A DNA stretch of 64,000 nt from Yersinia hibernica (GCF_004124235.1 NZ_CP032487.1:496001-560000), one strand, 5' to 3'; counted from the stretch's first letter, positions 9,227 to 20,819 are shown. The notes: generated from the sequence alone by a model not told the origin. Made by a program: numbers and translations.

Positions 9227-10714
9227 ATGAACAAAGAGATTCTGGCTGTTGTAGAAGCAGTTTCCAATGAGAAATCCCTTCCGCGCGAGAAGATTTTTGA
9301 GGCGTTGGAAACCGCTCTAGCGACAGCGACCAAGAAAAAATACGAACAAGAAATTGAAGTTCGCGTCAGTATCGACCGTAAAACCGGCGATTTCGACACC
9401 TTCCGTCGTTGGGTGGCGGTTGACGAAGTCACGATGCCAACGCGTGAAATCACATTAGAAGCAGCTCAGTTTGAAGACCCTTCGCTCCAGTTGGGCGATT
9501 ATGTTGAAGATCAAATTGAATCTGTCACTTTTGACCGCATTACCACTCAAACCGCCAAGCAAGTTATCGTACAAAAGGTACGTGAAGCTGAACGTGCTAT
9601 GGTGGTTGAACAGTTCCGCCAATACTTGGGCGAAATTGTGACTGGTACCGTGAAAAAAGTTAACCGCGACAGTATTGCACTGGATCTGGGCAATAATGCA
9701 GAAGCGGTTATTGGTCGTGAAGATATGTTGCCGCGCGAAAACTTCCGCCCAGGTGACCGTATCCGTGGTGTTCTGTACGATGTTCGTCCAGAAGCTCGTG
9801 GTGCTCAACTGTTTGTTAGCCGTTCACGCCCTGAAATGCTGGTTGAACTGTTCCGCATTGAAGTGCCAGAAATCGGCGAAGAATTGATCGAAATTAAAGC
9901 CGCAGCCCGTGATCCTGGCTCGCGTGCTAAAATTGCGGTCAAAACCAACGACAAACGTATCGACCCCGTTGGTGCTTGTGTTGGTATGCGTGGTGCCCGT
10001 GTTCAAGCTGTTTCCAGCGAACTTGGCGGCGAGCGCATTGATATTGTATTGTGGGATGATAATCCAGCCCAGTTTGTGATTAATGCCATGGCGCCAGCTG
10101 ATGTTGCGTCAATTGTGGTTGATGAAGACAAACACACGATGGATGTTGCCGTTGAAGCCAGTAACCTGGCACAGGCAATTGGCCGTAATGGTCAGAATGT
10201 GCGTTTAGCGGCACAGCTGAGTGGCTGGGAACTGAACGTAATGACGGCGGACGATCTTCAGGCGAAGCATCAGGCCGAGGCTCATGCCGCTATTGATACT
10301 TTCACCAAATATCTTGATATCGATGAGGACTTTGCCACCGTCTTGGTAGAGGAAGGTTTCTCTTCTCTGGAAGAATTGGCTTACGTGCCAATGAAAGAAC
10401 TTCTGGAAATCGATGGTCTTGACGAAGATACGGTTGAAGCGCTGCGTGACCGCGCCAAAGCTGCATTGACCACGCTGGCCCTGGCACAAGAAGAAAGTCT
10501 TGGCGACCAAAAACCCGCTGACGATCTGCTGAGTCTGGCCGGTCTGGAACGTAGCATGGCATTTAAATTGGCTGCGCGCGGTGTGTGTACGCTGGAAGAT
10601 CTTGCCGAGCAGGGTATCGATGATCTGGCGGATATTGAAGGGCTTAGCGATGAGCAAGCCGGCGAGCTGATTATGGCCGCACGTAATATCTGTTGGTTTG
10701 GCGATAACGCGTAA
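9227..10714 (+). CDS. nusA: Transcription termination/antitermination protein NusA
   Basis: RNA polymerase-binding factor that controls pausing, intrinsic termination and rRNA or lambda-N antitermination. The start at ATG 9227 ([12 protein letters not shown]) gives 495 residues, the E. coli length; an upstream in-frame ATG at 9209 is only 3 bases past rimP and lacks a good ribosome site. Domains in order: polymerase-binding N-terminal domain (1 to about 125), S1 (about 135-200), KH1 and KH2 (about 230-370), then two acidic repeats (about 365-495) typical of gamma-proteobacteria. Confidence 0.98.
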   Translation: MNKEILAVVEAVSNEKSLPREKIFEALETALATATKKKYEQEIEVRVSIDRKTGDFDTFRRWVAVDEVTMPTREITLEAAQFEDPSLQLGDYVEDQIESVTFDRITTQTAKQVIVQKVREAERAMVVEQFRQYLGEIVTGTVKKVNRDSIALDLGNNAEAVIGREDMLPRENFRPGDRIRGVLYDVRPEARGAQLFVSRSRPEMLVELFRIEVPEIGEELIEIKAAARDPGSRAKIAVKTNDKRIDPVGACVGMRGARVQAVSSELGGERIDIVLWDDNPAQFVINAMAPADVASIVVDEDKHTMDVAVEASNLAQAIGRNGQNVRLAAQLSGWELNVMTADDLQAKHQAEAHAAIDTFTKYLDIDEDFATVLVEEGFSSLEELAYVPMKELLEIDGLDEDTVEALRDRAKAALTTLALAQEESLGDQKPADDLLSLAGLERSMAFKLAARGVCTLEDLAEQGIDDLADIEGLSDEQAGELIMAARNICWFGDNA

Positions 10715-10738
10715 TAAACTGTAGCAGGAAGGAACAGC

Positions 10739-13417
10739 ATGACAGATGTAACCGTAAAATCGCTGGCAGCTGAGATTCAGACTCCAGTTGATCGCTTGGT
10801 ACAGCAATTTGCTGATGCAGGGATCAAGAAGTCTGAAGTAGACTCAGTAACCCAGCAAGAAAAAGAAACATTGCTGGCGTATTTAAACCGTGAACACGGT
10901 AGCGCGCCTAATAAACTCACGCTGCAACGCAAAACGCGTAGCACCTTGAATATTCCGAGCACCGGCGGAAAAAGTAAATCGGTGCAAATCGAGGTCCGCA
11001 AGAAACGCACTTATGTAAATACGCCGGAAGCTGAACAAGCGAAAGCGGAAGAGCAGGCACAGCGTGAAGCGGAAGAGCAGGCACAACGTGAAGCGGAAGC
11101 AGCAGCGCAGAAAATCGCTGAAGAAAAAGCTAAACGTGCGGCCGAAGAACAAGCCAAACGTGAGGCCGCTGAAAAAGCTAAGCGCCAAGCAGCGGAAAAA
11201 GAAAAAGTGACGAATCAACAAACCGACGAAAAAACCAAGCCAGCTCAGACCGATAAAGCACGCCGTGAAGCTGAAGCTGCCGAGCTGAAACGCTCAGTAG
11301 AAGAAGAAACACGCCGTAAGGTCGAGGAAGACGCTAAACGCGTTGCTGAGGAAGCCCGTAAAATGGCAGCCGAAAACGAAGGTAAATGGCCAGAGCCTGT
11401 GACTGAGCAGACTGAATCTGCCGATTACCATGTCACCACTTCACAACATGCGCGCGCCGCAGAAGATGAAAACGACGCCAAAGTTGAAGGCGATCGCCGT
11501 AGCCGCACTCGTGGTGGTAAAGCCACTAAACAGAAGAAAGGCAATAAACTCTCTGAGTCTAAAGCTGATCGCGAGGAAGCCCGTGCTGTTGGCCGTAAAG
11601 GCAAACGTAAGCCAAGCACCTTGCAGCAGAGTTTCAACAAACCTGTTGTCGCTGTTAACCGCGATGTAGTGATCGGTGAGACAGTAACAGTTGCTGAATT
11701 AGCAAACAAAATGGCAGTTAAAGGCTCTCAGGTCATCAAAGCAATGATGAAACTGGGCGCAATGGCGACCATTAACCAGGTTATCGATCAGGAAACAGCA
11801 CAGCTGGTTGCTGAAGAGATGGGCCACAAAGTGATTCTGCGTCGTGAAAACGAGCTGGAAGAAGCACTGATGAGCGACCGTGATACTGGCGCTGAAGCTG
11901 CCGCCGAGCACCGCGCTCCGGTTGTGACCATCATGGGCCACGTTGACCACGGTAAAACCTCTTTGCTGGATTACATCCGTTCCACGAAAGTGGCATCAGG
12001 TGAAGCTGGTGGTATTACTCAGCACATCGGTGCTTATCACGTTGAAACTGAAAACGGCATGATAACCTTCCTGGATACGCCAGGACACGCCGCATTTACT
12101 TCAATGCGTGCTCGTGGTGCTCAAGCGACTGATATCGTGGTACTGGTTGTTGCAGCTGACGATGGCGTGATGCCACAGACTATCGAAGCTATTCAGCATG
12201 CTAAAGCGGCGAATGTGCCGGTTGTGGTAGCAGTGAACAAAATCGATAAGCCAGAAGCTGATCCAGACCGCGTTAAAACCGAACTGTCCCAGTACGGTAT
12301 CCAGCCAGAAGAGTGGGGCGGCGAGTCTCAGTTCATCAATGTATCGGCGAAAGCCGGTATCGGTATTGATGAATTGCTGAACGCCATCTTGCTGCAAGCT
12401 GAAGTGCTGGAGCTGAAAGCGGTTCGTACTGGCATGGCAAGCGGTGTAGTTATCGAATCCTTCCTGGACAAAGGCCGTGGCCCGGTGGCTACTGTGCTGG
12501 TTCAACAAGGTACGCTGAACAAAGGCGATATCGTGCTGTGTGGCTTTGAGTATGGCCGTGTGCGTGCGATGCGTGATGAGTTGGGCCGTGATATCACCTC
12601 GGCTGGCCCGTCTATCCCGGTAGAAATCCTGGGTCTGTCCAGTGTTCCGGCTGCCGGTGATGAAGTGACCGTGGTTCGTGACGAGAAAAAAGCACGTGAA
12701 GTTGCACTGTATCGTCAGGGTAAATTCCGTGAAGTTAAGCTGGCTCGTCAGCAGAAATCTAAACTGGAAAACATGTTTGCTAACATGACCGAAGGTGAAG
12801 TTTCTGAACTGAACATCGTCATCAAGTCTGACGTACAGGGTTCTTGTGAAGCTATCTGTGATTCACTGGAAAAACTGTCTACCGATGAAGTGAAAGTCCG
12901 CATTGTGGGCTCAGGTGTGGGTGGTATCACCGAAACTGATGCAACACTGGCGGCTGCTTCTGGCGCAATCATTCTTGGTTTCAACGTCCGTGCTGATGCT
13001 TCAGCGCGTCGTGTTGTGGAAACCGAAGGCCTGGATCTGCGTTACTACTCCGTTATTTATAGCCTGATCGACGAAGTTAAGCAGGCGATGAGTGGTATGC
13101 TAGCACCTGAGTACAAACAGCAGATTATTGGCTTGGCTGAAGTTCGTGATGTATTTAAATCACCGAAATTTGGCGCCATTGCTGGTTGTATGGTGACTGA
13201 GGGTGTGATTAAGCGTAATAATCCAATCCGTGTTCTGCGCGATAACGTGGTTATCTATGAAGGCGAGCTGGAATCTCTGCGCCGCTTCAAAGATGACGTT
13301 AACGAAGTTCGTAATGGTATGGAATGTGGTATCGGCGTTAAAAACTACAATGACGTTCGTACTGGCGATGTGATCGAAGTCTTCGAAATTATCGAAATTA
13401 AACGTACTATCGCTTAA
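10739..13417 (+). CDS. infB: Translation initiation factor IF-2
   Basis: GTPase that brings fMet-tRNA to the 30S subunit and promotes subunit joining. 892 residues. The N-terminal domain (about 1-55) is followed by a long charged Glu/Ala/Lys/Arg linker (about 95-290) containing a near-perfect 24-base tandem repeat at 11045-11092. A second N-terminal subdomain precedes the G domain. G-domain motifs are clear: [11 protein letters not shown] (G1), DTPGHAAF (G3) and NKIDK (G4). C-terminal domains bind fMet-tRNA. Shorter forms from internal starts are known in E. coli and possible here. Confidence 0.98.
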   Translation: MTDVTVKSLAAEIQTPVDRLVQQFADAGIKKSEVDSVTQQEKETLLAYLNREHGSAPNKLTLQRKTRSTLNIPSTGGKSKSVQIEVRKKRTYVNTPEAEQAKAEEQAQREAEEQAQREAEAAAQKIAEEKAKRAAEEQAKREAAEKAKRQAAEKEKVTNQQTDEKTKPAQTDKARREAEAAELKRSVEEETRRKVEEDAKRVAEEARKMAAENEGKWPEPVTEQTESADYHVTTSQHARAAEDENDAKVEGDRRSRTRGGKATKQKKGNKLSESKADREEARAVGRKGKRKPSTLQQSFNKPVVAVNRDVVIGETVTVAELANKMAVKGSQVIKAMMKLGAMATINQVIDQETAQLVAEEMGHKVILRRENELEEALMSDRDTGAEAAAEHRAPVVTIMGHVDHGKTSLLDYIRSTKVASGEAGGITQHIGAYHVETENGMITFLDTPGHAAFTSMRARGAQATDIVVLVVAADDGVMPQTIEAIQHAKAANVPVVVAVNKIDKPEADPDRVKTELSQYGIQPEEWGGESQFINVSAKAGIGIDELLNAILLQAEVLELKAVRTGMASGVVIESFLDKGRGPVATVLVQQGTLNKGDIVLCGFEYGRVRAMRDELGRDITSAGPSIPVEILGLSSVPAAGDEVTVVRDEKKAREVALYRQGKFREVKLARQQKSKLENMFANMTEGEVSELNIVIKSDVQGSCEAICDSLEKLSTDEVKVRIVGSGVGGITETDATLAAASGAIILGFNVRADASARRVVETEGLDLRYYSVIYSLIDEVKQAMSGMLAPEYKQQIIGLAEVRDVFKSPKFGAIAGCMVTEGVIKRNNPIRVLRDNVVIYEGELESLRRFKDDVNEVRNGMECGIGVKNYNDVRTGDVIEVFEIIEIKRTIA
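11045..11092 (+). repeat. 24-bp tandem duplication inside infB linker
   Basis: Two adjacent 24-base units (beginning gcggaagagcaggcac) differing at one base, each encoding AEEQAQRE. This is length variation in the charged IF2 linker, in frame and expected to be neutral. Confidence 0.85.
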
Positions 13418-13440
13418 CCACCTCTGATTTGCTTATATCC

Positions 13441-13466
13441 ATTTGGGGGGCCTTGGCCCCCCAAAT
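13441..13466 (+). repeat. Perfect inverted repeat between infB and rbfA
   Basis: Two 12-base arms, ATTTGGGGGGCC and GGCCCCCCAAAT, separated by only TT. It lies 23 bases past the infB stop and 16 bases before the rbfA start. There is no T-run after it, so it is unlikely to be a simple terminator; processing, mRNA protection or control of rbfA translation are possible roles. Confidence 0.85.
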
Positions 13467-13482
13467 TGTCTGGAGAACCCCC

Positions 13483-13893
13483 ATGGCAAAAGAATTCAGC
13501 CGTTCTCAGCGTGTTTCACAAGAAATGCAGAAAGAGATCGCACTCATCTTACAGCGTGAAATCAAAGATCCTCGTGTTGGCATGGCTACTGTGTCAGGTA
13601 TCGAGCTGTCCCGTGATTTGGCTTACGCTAAAGTCTTTGTGACTTTCCTGAACGTGTTAACGGATAATGCGGATCCGGATACCGTTAAAAATGGCATTAA
13701 AGCGCTGCAAGATGCTTCCGGTTATATCAGAACTTTGCTGGGAAAAGCGATGCGTTTGCGCATCGTGCCAGAATTGACTTTCGCTTATGATAACTCTCTG
13801 ATTGAAGGGATGCGGATGTCTAACTTGGTGACTAATGTCATCAAAAATGATGTAGAGCGTCAGGTTAATTCAGGCAACGACGAGGAGAAGTAA
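13483..13893 (+). CDS. rbfA: 30S ribosome-binding factor RbfA
   Basis: Cold-shock protein with a type II KH-like fold that binds the 5' helix region of 16S rRNA during late 30S maturation. The start at ATG 13483 ([11 protein letters not shown]) has the ribosome site TGGAG about 8 bases upstream and gives 136 residues, close to E. coli (133). The upstream in-frame ATG at 13429 would run translation through the perfect hairpin and is rejected. The stop codon overlaps the truB start by one base, implying coupling. Confidence 0.97.
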   Translation: MAKEFSRSQRVSQEMQKEIALILQREIKDPRVGMATVSGIELSRDLAYAKVFVTFLNVLTDNADPDTVKNGIKALQDASGYIRTLLGKAMRLRIVPELTFAYDNSLIEGMRMSNLVTNVIKNDVERQVNSGNDEEK

Positions 13894-14837
13894 TGGGTCG
13901 TCCACGTCGTCGTGGCCGTGACATTAACGGCATTCTGTTATTGGATAAGCCGCTGGGCCTCTCCTCTAATGATGTTTTGCAGAAAGTAAAACGGCTCTTT
14001 AGTGCTAACCGCGCGGGCCATACCGGTGCGCTGGATCCTTTAGCGACGGGTATGTTGCCAATCTGTTTAGGGGAAGCGACCAAGTTTTCCCAATTTTTGC
14101 TCGATTCCGATAAACGTTATCGGGTGGTGGCTCGCTTAGGCCAGCGCACTGATACCTCGGATGCCGAGGGAGCGTTAATTAGTGAGCGGGAAGTCAACGT
14201 CACTCAGGCTCAGATGGATGCTGCGCTAGACCGTTTCCGTGGTGACAGCCAGCAAGTGCCGTCGATGTATTCTGCACTGAAGCACCAAGGCAAGCCGCTG
14301 TACGAATATGCCCGTCAGGGGATTGAAGTCGAGCGTGAAGCTCGCAGTATTACCGTTTACGAACTGCTGTTTATCCGCTGGGAAGGCAATGATCTCGAGC
14401 TGGAAATCCATTGTTCTAAAGGAACTTACATTCGCACCATTATTGATGATTTGGGCGAATTGTTGGGTTGCGGTGCTCATGTGAGTTATCTGCGCCGATT
14501 ACAAGTGGCGACTTATCCCAGTGAGCGCATGGTGACCTTAGAGCAGTTGGCTGCGATAGTTGAAACGGCACAAATGGAAGAGCGCTCACCAAATGCCGAA
14601 CTGGATTCGCTGTTATTGCCGATGGATAGCGCAGTGTTAAACTTCCCTGAAGTCAATCTGTTACCTGCGGTTGCTGCCTATGTAAAACAAGGGCAACCGG
14701 TGCATGTCGCGGGTGCGCCAAGTGAAGGAATGGTGCGCATGACTGAAGGTGAAGAGCGTAATTTCATTGGCATTGGCACGATTGCAGAAGATGGTCGTGT
14801 GGCGCCGAAACGTTTAGTCGTGGAATACGCGGAGTAA
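13893..14837 (+). CDS. truB: tRNA pseudouridine-55 synthase TruB
   Basis: Makes pseudouridine 55 in the T-loop of tRNAs. 314 residues, as in E. coli. The catalytic aspartate is D48 in [14 protein letters not shown], the family motif. Other conserved pieces are the N-terminal [16 protein letters not shown] and a C-terminal PUA-like domain (about 250-314). Translationally coupled to rbfA by a one-base stop/start overlap. Confidence 0.98.
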   Translation: MGRPRRRGRDINGILLLDKPLGLSSNDVLQKVKRLFSANRAGHTGALDPLATGMLPICLGEATKFSQFLLDSDKRYRVVARLGQRTDTSDAEGALISEREVNVTQAQMDAALDRFRGDSQQVPSMYSALKHQGKPLYEYARQGIEVEREARSITVYELLFIRWEGNDLELEIHCSKGTYIRTIIDDLGELLGCGAHVSYLRRLQVATYPSERMVTLEQLAAIVETAQMEERSPNAELDSLLLPMDSAVLNFPEVNLLPAVAAYVKQGQPVHVAGAPSEGMVRMTEGEERNFIGIGTIAEDGRVAPKRLVVEYAE

Positions 14838-14902
14838 GTCGAAGCGGCCTTTCTTGCGATCCCGCAGTTCAAAGAGTAGAATAGTGCGGCTTACATATTG
14901 GG

Positions 14903-14931
14903 TTGCTGAATTAGAGATCGGCGCCTATCTT
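14903..14931 (+). promoter_or_regulatory. Probable rpsO promoter
   Basis: -35 TTGCTG at 14903-14908, a 17-base spacer, and -10 TATCTT at 14926-14931, placed about 30 bases upstream of the rpsO start. The short leader that follows would hold the S15 autoregulatory pseudoknot known from E. coli; I did not fold it. Confidence 0.55.
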
Positions 14932-14959
14932 AATTTATCTATATATTTGGAGTTGTATT

Positions 14960-15229
14960 ATGTCTCTAAGTGTTGAAGCGAAAGCTAAAATCGTTGCTGA
15001 CTTCGGTCGCGGTGCCAATGACACCGGTTCAAGCGAAGTTCAGGTTGCTCTGTTGACTGCTCAAATTAACCATTTGCAAGGTCACTTCTCCGAGCACAAA
15101 AAAGATCACCACAGTCGTCGTGGTCTGCTGCGTATGGTATCCACGCGTCGTAAGCTGCTGGACTACCTGAAGCGTGAAGATGTAGCGCGTTATGCTTCCC
15201 TGATCGAGCGTCTGGGTCTGCGTCGCTAA
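14960..15229 (+). CDS. rpsO: 30S ribosomal protein S15
   Basis: Primary 16S rRNA-binding protein of the central domain of the small subunit. 89 residues with the conserved helix and loop block [20 protein letters not shown] that contacts rRNA. In E. coli S15 represses its own mRNA through a pseudoknot spanning the start codon. Flanked by its own promoter and a strong terminator, and followed by pnp, with which it is often cotranscribed. Confidence 0.99.
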   Translation: MSLSVEAKAKIVADFGRGANDTGSSEVQVALLTAQINHLQGHFSEHKKDHHSRRGLLRMVSTRRKLLDYLKREDVARYASLIERLGLRR

Positions 15230-15248
15230 GTCTGCGAGTTTCGGGAGA

Positions 15249-15274
15249 AAGGGGCCAAATTGGCCCCTTTTTTC
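15249..15274 (+). terminator. Rho-independent terminator after rpsO
   Basis: Stem GGGGCCA/TGGCCCC at 15251-15267 followed by six T. It is the classical rpsO-pnp intergenic terminator. Confidence 0.88.
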
Positions 15275-15353
15275 TAAGAAGCAATGATAAAGTGCGCTAG
15301 TATATTGTTGTTTTATATTTTTATAACATAGGATCTTCCGGTGCAGAGGTTCG

Positions 15354-15408
15354 CGCGGCTAATGAGAGACTTTAACTCAATGGGAGTTAAGGATTGTCAT
15401 TAGTCGCG
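15354..15408 (+). promoter_or_regulatory. pnp leader hairpin (RNase III autoregulation site)
   Basis: Long stem: CGCGGCTAATGA at 15354-15365 pairs with TCATTAGTCGCG at 15397-15408 with one mismatch, and an inner helix CTTTAACTC/GGAGTTAAG extends it. In E. coli the equivalent pnp leader stem is cut by RNase III and then PNPase degrades the duplex to shut off its own translation. The position, about 80 bases before pnp, fits. Confidence 0.75.
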
Positions 15409-15489
15409 AGGATGCAGTGTGAAGGTATTAGTAACAGGTGGATGAGATCGTCAATACGATCCGCCACCGCATAGTATAAGGATACTATT

Positions 15490-17610
15490 TTGCTGACTCC
15501 GATTATTCGTAAATTCCAGTACGGCCAACATACCGTCACCATTGAAACCGGCATGATGGCACGCCAGGCAACCGCTGCAGTTATGGTAAGCATGGATGAC
15601 ACCGCAGTATTTGTGACTGTTGTTGGCCAAAAGAAAGCCAAACCAGGCCAGAGCTTCTTCCCTTTGACTGTTAACTATCAGGAGCGTACTTACGCTGCTG
15701 GTCGTATCCCAGGCAGTTTCTTCCGTCGCGAAGGCCGCCCAAGTGAAGGTGAAACACTGACTTCACGTCTGATTGACCGCCCGATTCGTCCACTGTTCCC
15801 AGACAGTTTCCTGAATGAAGTTCAGGTTATCGCGACCGTTGTTTCTGTTAACCCACAAGTTAACCCAGATATCGTGGCACTGATTGGTGCATCAGCGGCA
15901 CTGAGCCTATCAGGTATCCCATTCAACGGCCCAATCGGTGCTGCTCGCGTTGGTTTTATCAACGACCAGTATGTACTGAACCCAACCACTGACGAGTTGA
16001 AAGAGAGCCGTCTGGACTTGGTCGTTGCCGGTACTGCTGCTGCGGTATTAATGGTCGAATCAGAAGCAGACATCTTGTCTGAAGATCAAATGTTGGGCGC
16101 GGTTGTGTTCGGCCACGAACAACAGCAAGTTGTGATTGAAAATATCAATGCACTGGTTGCCGAAGCCGGCAAACCTAAGTGGGATTGGCAGCCAGAAGTG
16201 GTTAACGAAGAACTGCATGCGCGTGTTGCTGTATTGGCTGCTGCTCGTCTGGGTGACGCATATCGCATCACTGAGAAACAAGAGCGTTACGAACAAGTTG
16301 ATGCTATCAAAGCTGATGTCACTGACACACTTTTGGCGCAAGACGATACTTTAGATGCTGCCGAAATTCAGGATATCCTGGGCAACGTTGAGAAAGATGT
16401 CGTTCGTAGCCGCGTATTACGTGGCGAACCACGTATTGATGGCCGCGAAAAAGACATGATCCGTGGCTTGGATGTGCGTACTGGCGTCTTGCCACGTACC
16501 CATGGTTCTGCGTTGTTCACCCGTGGCGAAACTCAGGCATTGGTTACCGCCACACTGGGTACAGCACGTGATGCGCAAAATATTGATGAGCTGATGGGTG
16601 AGCGTACTGACTCATTCCTGCTACACTATAATTTCCCTCCATATTCTGTTGGTGAAACAGGCATGGTGGGTTCACCGAAACGTCGTGAGATTGGCCATGG
16701 CCGTCTGGCGAAACGCGGTGTAATGGCAGTGATGCCAAGCCCGAGCGAGTTCCCTTACACTGTACGTGTGGTTTCTGAAATCACCGAGTCTAACGGTTCT
16801 TCCTCAATGGCCTCTGTCTGTGGTGCTTCTTTGGCCCTGATGGATGCAGGTGTGCCGATTAAAGCCGCTGTTGCTGGTATCGCCATGGGCCTGGTGAAAG
16901 ACGAAGAAAGCTTTGTCGTGCTGTCTGACATTCTAGGTGATGAAGATCACTTGGGCGACATGGACTTTAAAGTGGCCGGTAGCCGTGACGGTATCACCGC
17001 ACTGCAAATGGACATTAAAATTGAAGGTATCACCCGCGAAATCATGCAGGTGGCTCTGAACCAAGCTAAGGGTGCGCGTTTGCACATTCTGGGTGTTATG
17101 GAACAGGCTATCAGCACACCACGTGGCGATATCTCTGAGTTTGCTCCACGTATTTACACCATGAAAATCAATCCTGAGAAAATCAAGGATGTGATTGGTA
17201 AAGGTGGTTCCGTGATTCGTGCGCTGACAGATGAAACTGGCACCACCATTGAAATCGAAGACGATGGTACCATTAAGATTGCAGCAACCGACGGCGATAA
17301 AGCAAAACATGCTATCCGTCGTATTGAAGAAATTACTGCTGAAATCGAAGTGGGCCGCATCTATGCGGGTAAAGTGACTCGTATTGTTGATTTCGGTGCC
17401 TTTGTTGCTATTGGCGGCGGTAAAGAAGGTCTGGTGCATATTTCTCAAATCGCTGACAAGCGCGTAGAGAAAGTGACTGACTATCTGCAAATGGGCCAAG
17501 AAGTGCCAGTGAAAGTCATGGAAGTTGATCGCCAGGGCCGTATTCGCCTGAGCATCAAAGAAGCTACGACTCCTGACGCAGAAGCGGCGGCACCAGAAGC
17601 AGCAGAGTAA
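15490..17610 (+). CDS. pnp: Polyribonucleotide nucleotidyltransferase (PNPase)
   Basis: Phosphorolytic 3'-5' exoribonuclease, part of the RNA degradosome, with roles in sRNA stability and cold growth. 706 residues starting at a TTG codon ([10 protein letters not shown]), which matches the E. coli start. Two RNase PH-like cores are visible, the second with [10 protein letters not shown] and [18 protein letters not shown] domain ([12 protein letters not shown], about 560-620) and an S1 domain (about 622-690) follow. The acidic Ala/Pro-rich tail is a few residues shorter than in E. coli. Confidence 0.98.
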   Translation: MLTPIIRKFQYGQHTVTIETGMMARQATAAVMVSMDDTAVFVTVVGQKKAKPGQSFFPLTVNYQERTYAAGRIPGSFFRREGRPSEGETLTSRLIDRPIRPLFPDSFLNEVQVIATVVSVNPQVNPDIVALIGASAALSLSGIPFNGPIGAARVGFINDQYVLNPTTDELKESRLDLVVAGTAAAVLMVESEADILSEDQMLGAVVFGHEQQQVVIENINALVAEAGKPKWDWQPEVVNEELHARVAVLAAARLGDAYRITEKQERYEQVDAIKADVTDTLLAQDDTLDAAEIQDILGNVEKDVVRSRVLRGEPRIDGREKDMIRGLDVRTGVLPRTHGSALFTRGETQALVTATLGTARDAQNIDELMGERTDSFLLHYNFPPYSVGETGMVGSPKRREIGHGRLAKRGVMAVMPSPSEFPYTVRVVSEITESNGSSSMASVCGASLALMDAGVPIKAAVAGIAMGLVKDEESFVVLSDILGDEDHLGDMDFKVAGSRDGITALQMDIKIEGITREIMQVALNQAKGARLHILGVMEQAISTPRGDISEFAPRIYTMKINPEKIKDVIGKGGSVIRALTDETGTTIEIEDDGTIKIAATDGDKAKHAIRRIEEITAEIEVGRIYAGKVTRIVDFGAFVAIGGGKEGLVHISQIADKRVEKVTDYLQMGQEVPVKVMEVDRQGRIRLSIKEATTPDAEAAAPEAAE

Positions 17611-17619
17611 TTAGTATTC

Positions 17620-17651
17620 CACAGCCTCTTACTCATAAGTGAGGGGCTGTG
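17620..17651 (+). terminator. Hairpin after pnp
   Basis: Long imperfect stem with arms CACAGCCTCTTACT and AGTGAGGGGCTGTG around a CATA loop, just after the pnp stop. No T-run follows, so it may protect the pnp 3' end rather than stop transcription before nlpI. Confidence 0.5.
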
Positions 17652-17732
17652 TTATCTCGAGGGCAGGATGCTCTTGTGTTAAACAAATGGATGAAAGGAT
17701 ATTTATCCAATGTTTGTCTTCGGGAGTAGGAA

Positions 17733-18617
17733 ATGAAGCCTTTCTTGCGCTGGTGTTACGTTGTGACAGCACTGATGCTGGCAGGATGCAGCAACCATGA
17801 TTGGCGTAAAGACGAGGTATTGGCAATCCCGTTGCAACCTACGTTGCAGCAGGAAGTGATTCTGGCGCGCATGGAACAAATCCTTGCAAGTCGGGCACTT
17901 ACGGATGATGAGCGCGCACAGCTTTTATATGAGCGCGGAGTGCTGTATGATAGCCTCGGGCTACGGGCACTAGCGCGAAATGATTTTTCGCAAGCGTTAG
18001 CTATTCGTCCTGATATGCCAGAAGTTTTTAACTATCTGGGCATTTATTTAACGCAGGCAGGCAATTTTGATGCTGCCTATGAAGCGTTTGATTCTGTACT
18101 AGAGCTTGATCCAACTTACAATTACGCGCGTTTAAACCGGGGTATCGCTCTGTATTATGGCGGTCGACTCCCGTTGGCGCAGGATGATCTGCAGGCGTTT
18201 TATCAAGACGATCCAAATGATCCCTTCCGTTCGTTATGGCTGTATCTGGTGGAAAGAGAAATTGATCCCAAGGCAGCTGCAGTAGCGTTACAACAGCGCT
18301 ATGAAAAATCGGACAGAGGGCAATGGGGATGGAATATTGTCGAATTCTACTTGGGCACAATCAGCGAAAAAACGCTGATGGAACGGCTCAAGGCAGATGC
18401 AACGGATAACACTTCGCTCGCTGAGCATCTCAGTGAAACTGACTTCTATTTAGGTAAGCATTACCTAAGTCTGGGGGACAAGAACACCGCTTCGGCGCTG
18501 TTCAAACTGACGGTAGCTAACAACGTTCATAACTTTGTTGAGCACCGCTATGCATTGTTGGAATTGGCGCTTTTGGGCCAAGAACAAGACGACCTATCGG
18601 AATCGGACCAGCAATAG
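17733..18617 (+). CDS. nlpI: Lipoprotein NlpI (TPR adaptor of peptidoglycan hydrolases)
   Basis: Outer-membrane lipoprotein that scaffolds peptidoglycan endopeptidases and helps the protease Prc degrade MepS. 294 residues, the E. coli length. The lipobox LAGC places the acylated cysteine at C19, followed by Ser, which favours outer-membrane sorting. Tetratricopeptide-like helices start near residue 60 ([36 protein letters not shown]). It lies between pnp and deaD, as in E. coli. Confidence 0.97.
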   Translation: MKPFLRWCYVVTALMLAGCSNHDWRKDEVLAIPLQPTLQQEVILARMEQILASRALTDDERAQLLYERGVLYDSLGLRALARNDFSQALAIRPDMPEVFNYLGIYLTQAGNFDAAYEAFDSVLELDPTYNYARLNRGIALYYGGRLPLAQDDLQAFYQDDPNDPFRSLWLYLVEREIDPKAAAVALQQRYEKSDRGQWGWNIVEFYLGTISEKTLMERLKADATDNTSLAEHLSETDFYLGKHYLSLGDKNTASALFKLTVANNVHNFVEHRYALLELALLGQEQDDLSESDQQ

Positions 18618-18665
18618 CTGACGAACAACTATCAGCCTGATATACCTTGGTTTTTACCAAAGTTT

Positions 18666-18692
18666 ATCACCTTAACGGGTGATGGCCTTTTT
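18666..18692 (+). terminator. Probable terminator after nlpI
   Basis: Stem ATCACC / GGGTGAT with a short loop followed, four bases on, by TTTTT. It lies about 50 bases past nlpI. Confidence 0.5.
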
Positions 18693-18733
18693 GTTCGTTT
18701 TATAATCTAATTTGAGCCGGTTCACACTTTTCA

Positions 18734-18814
18734 ATGAAAATGACTGAAAATTTTCTCGACGAGTTATGTAGACTGGCTGCCATTATTAATGAGGCACGTG
18801 TACATGACTACTGA
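18734..18814 (+). CDS. yrbN: Small protein YrbN (26 residues) upstream of deaD
   Basis: Short gene read directly from the bases: ATG at 18734, 26 codons, TGA at 18812-18814. The peptide begins [16 protein letters not shown] and ends NEARVHDY, which matches my recollection of E. coli YrbN across its whole length. It overlaps the first 11 bases of deaD in another frame, and the deaD ribosome site lies inside it. Translation of yrbN and deaD is therefore probably coupled. Its biochemical role is unknown; conservation at peptide level suggests that the sequence itself matters. Confidence 0.85.
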   Translation: MKMTENFLDELCRLAAIINEARVHDY

Positions 18815-20762
18815 GCTTGAAACCTCTTTTGCTGATTTGGGGCTGTCTGCTCCTATTCTTTCTGCCCTGACGACTTTGGGTTATGAAAAACCATCTCCAA
18901 TTCAATTGGAATGCATTCCGCACCTGTTGAACGGTCGCGATGTTCTTGGTATGGCGCAAACCGGTAGCGGCAAAACCGCTGCATTCGGGCTTCCGCTGTT
19001 GCACAACATTGACCCAGAACTGAAAGCACCACAGGTGCTGGTACTGGCTCCAACCCGTGAGTTGGCGATTCAGGTTGCTGAAGCATTAACTAGCTTCTCT
19101 AAAGATATTAAAGGCGTTAACGTTGTAGCCCTGTACGGTGGCCAACGTTATGACGTTCAATTACGCGCTTTGCGCCAGGGGCCACAAGTTGTTGTTGGCA
19201 CCCCAGGTCGTCTGTTAGACCACCTGAAACGCGGTACCCTTAATCTGTCCAACCTGAAAGGTTTAGTGCTGGACGAAGCAGATGAAATGCTGCGCATGGG
19301 CTTTATCGAAGACGTCGAAAATATTCTGGCACAGATCCCGGCTGAACATCAGACTGCGCTGTTCTCTGCAACCATGCCAGAAGCCATTCGCCGTATTACC
19401 CGCCGCTTTATGAAGGAGCCGCAGGAAGTCCGCATTCAATCTAGCGTGACGACTCGCCCCGACATTAGCCAGGTTTATTGGAAAGTAGGCGGTGGCTATC
19501 GTAAAAACGAAGCACTGGTTCGTTTCCTAGAAGCGGAAGATTTCGACGCGGCCATCATTTTCGTCCGTACTAAAAACGCCACTCTGGAAGTTGCAGAAGC
19601 CTTGGAGCGTAGCGGTTATAGCAGCGCTGCACTGAACGGCGACATGAACCAGGCCCTGCGTGAGCAGACTCTGGAACGCCTGAAAGATGGCCGTTTGGAT
19701 ATCCTGATTGCCACTGACGTTGCTGCTCGTGGTTTGGATGTTGAGCGTATCAGCCTGGTTGTAAACTATGATATCCCTATGGATTCAGAGTCTTACGTCC
19801 ACCGTATCGGTCGTACTGGCCGTGCCGGTCGCGCTGGTCGTGCGTTACTGTTTGTTGAGAACCGTGAACGCCGTCTGTTGCAGAACATTGAACGTACGAT
19901 GAAGCTGACCATTCCTGAAGTCATGCTGCCCAATGCAGAATTGCTGAGCGAGCGCCGTTTAGCTAAATTCGCGGCTAAAGTTAGCCAACAGCTGGAAAGC
20001 AGTGATTTGGATATGTACCGTGCGTTGCTGGCTAAACTGCAACCAGAAGAAGAGTTTGATATCGAAACTCTGGCTGCTGCACTGCTGAAAATGGCACAGG
20101 GCGAACGCCCGCTGATTCTGCCACCAGAAGCTCCGCGTCGTCCACAGCGTGAATTCAATTCTCGCGATGACCGTGGTAGCGATCGTGGCCGTGACCGTGA
20201 TCGTCGTGACAACCGCTCTGACAGCCGTGATGGTGGCGAGCGCCCAGCGCGTCGCGAGCGTCGTGATGTTGGCGAAATGGAACTGTACCGCATTGAAGTG
20301 GGCCGTGATGATGGTGTTGAAGTTCGTCATATCGTTGGCGCTATCGCTAACGAAGGTGACATCAGCAGCCGTTATATCGGTAACATCAAGCTGTTTGCTT
20401 CCCACTCAACTATCGAGCTGCCAAAAGGTATGCCAGGCGAAATGTTATCTCACTTCACCCGTACCCGTATCCTGAACAAGCCGCTGAACATGCAGCTGTT
20501 GGGTGATGCACAGCCGCATGAACGCCGTGAGCGTCCAGCTGGCGGTAACGGTGGTGAGCGTCGTGGCGGTGGCCGTTCATTCGGTGGCGAACGTCGTGAC
20601 GGTGCTGGCGCCCCTGCTCGTCGCTCATTCGGTAGCGACCGTGCTCCAGCCGGTGGTGGTGAGCGTCGTGGCAATCGTGATGGTCAGCGTTCATCTGCAC
20701 CACGCCGCGATGATGCAGCCGCACCCGCTGCACCTGCTCGTCGCCGTTTCGGTGATGCATAA
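18804..20762 (+). CDS. deaD: Cold-shock DEAD-box RNA helicase DeaD (CsdA)
   Basis: ATP-dependent RNA helicase used in 50S assembly and mRNA decay at low temperature. The start was set at ATG 18804 ([14 protein letters not shown]) with GAGG nine bases upstream, giving 652 residues; the in-frame ATG at 18789 overlaps the ribosome site. Motifs in order: Q motif (PSPIQ), Walker [13 protein letters not shown] in [13 protein letters not shown], and HRIGRTGR. A DbpA-like RNA-binding domain and a long Arg/Gly-rich disordered tail (about 545-652) follow. yrbN overlaps its 5' end. Confidence 0.98.
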   Translation: MTTELETSFADLGLSAPILSALTTLGYEKPSPIQLECIPHLLNGRDVLGMAQTGSGKTAAFGLPLLHNIDPELKAPQVLVLAPTRELAIQVAEALTSFSKDIKGVNVVALYGGQRYDVQLRALRQGPQVVVGTPGRLLDHLKRGTLNLSNLKGLVLDEADEMLRMGFIEDVENILAQIPAEHQTALFSATMPEAIRRITRRFMKEPQEVRIQSSVTTRPDISQVYWKVGGGYRKNEALVRFLEAEDFDAAIIFVRTKNATLEVAEALERSGYSSAALNGDMNQALREQTLERLKDGRLDILIATDVAARGLDVERISLVVNYDIPMDSESYVHRIGRTGRAGRAGRALLFVENRERRLLQNIERTMKLTIPEVMLPNAELLSERRLAKFAAKVSQQLESSDLDMYRALLAKLQPEEEFDIETLAAALLKMAQGERPLILPPEAPRRPQREFNSRDDRGSDRGRDRDRRDNRSDSRDGGERPARRERRDVGEMELYRIEVGRDDGVEVRHIVGAIANEGDISSRYIGNIKLFASHSTIELPKGMPGEMLSHFTRTRILNKPLNMQLLGDAQPHERRERPAGGNGGERRGGGRSFGGERRDGAGAPARRSFGSDRAPAGGGERRGNRDGQRSSAPRRDDAAAPAAPARRRFGDA

Positions 20763-20790
20763 CTCTTAGTCATCTCTGATGATTAAACAT

Positions 20791-20819
20791 AAAAACCAGC
20801 CCTCGGGCTGGTTTTTTTA
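20791..20819 (+). terminator. Rho-independent terminator after deaD
   Basis: Stem AAACCAGCCC / GGGCTGGTTT with a two-to-four-base loop and a seven-T tail. It lies between convergent deaD and yhbW; the A-run on the other side would also make it a terminator for yhbW. Confidence 0.9.

Noticed and set aside
13429..13482. Extended N-terminus for rbfA from the ATG at 13429
   Set aside because: It would translate through the perfect hairpin, lacks a ribosome site, and adds residues absent from the family.
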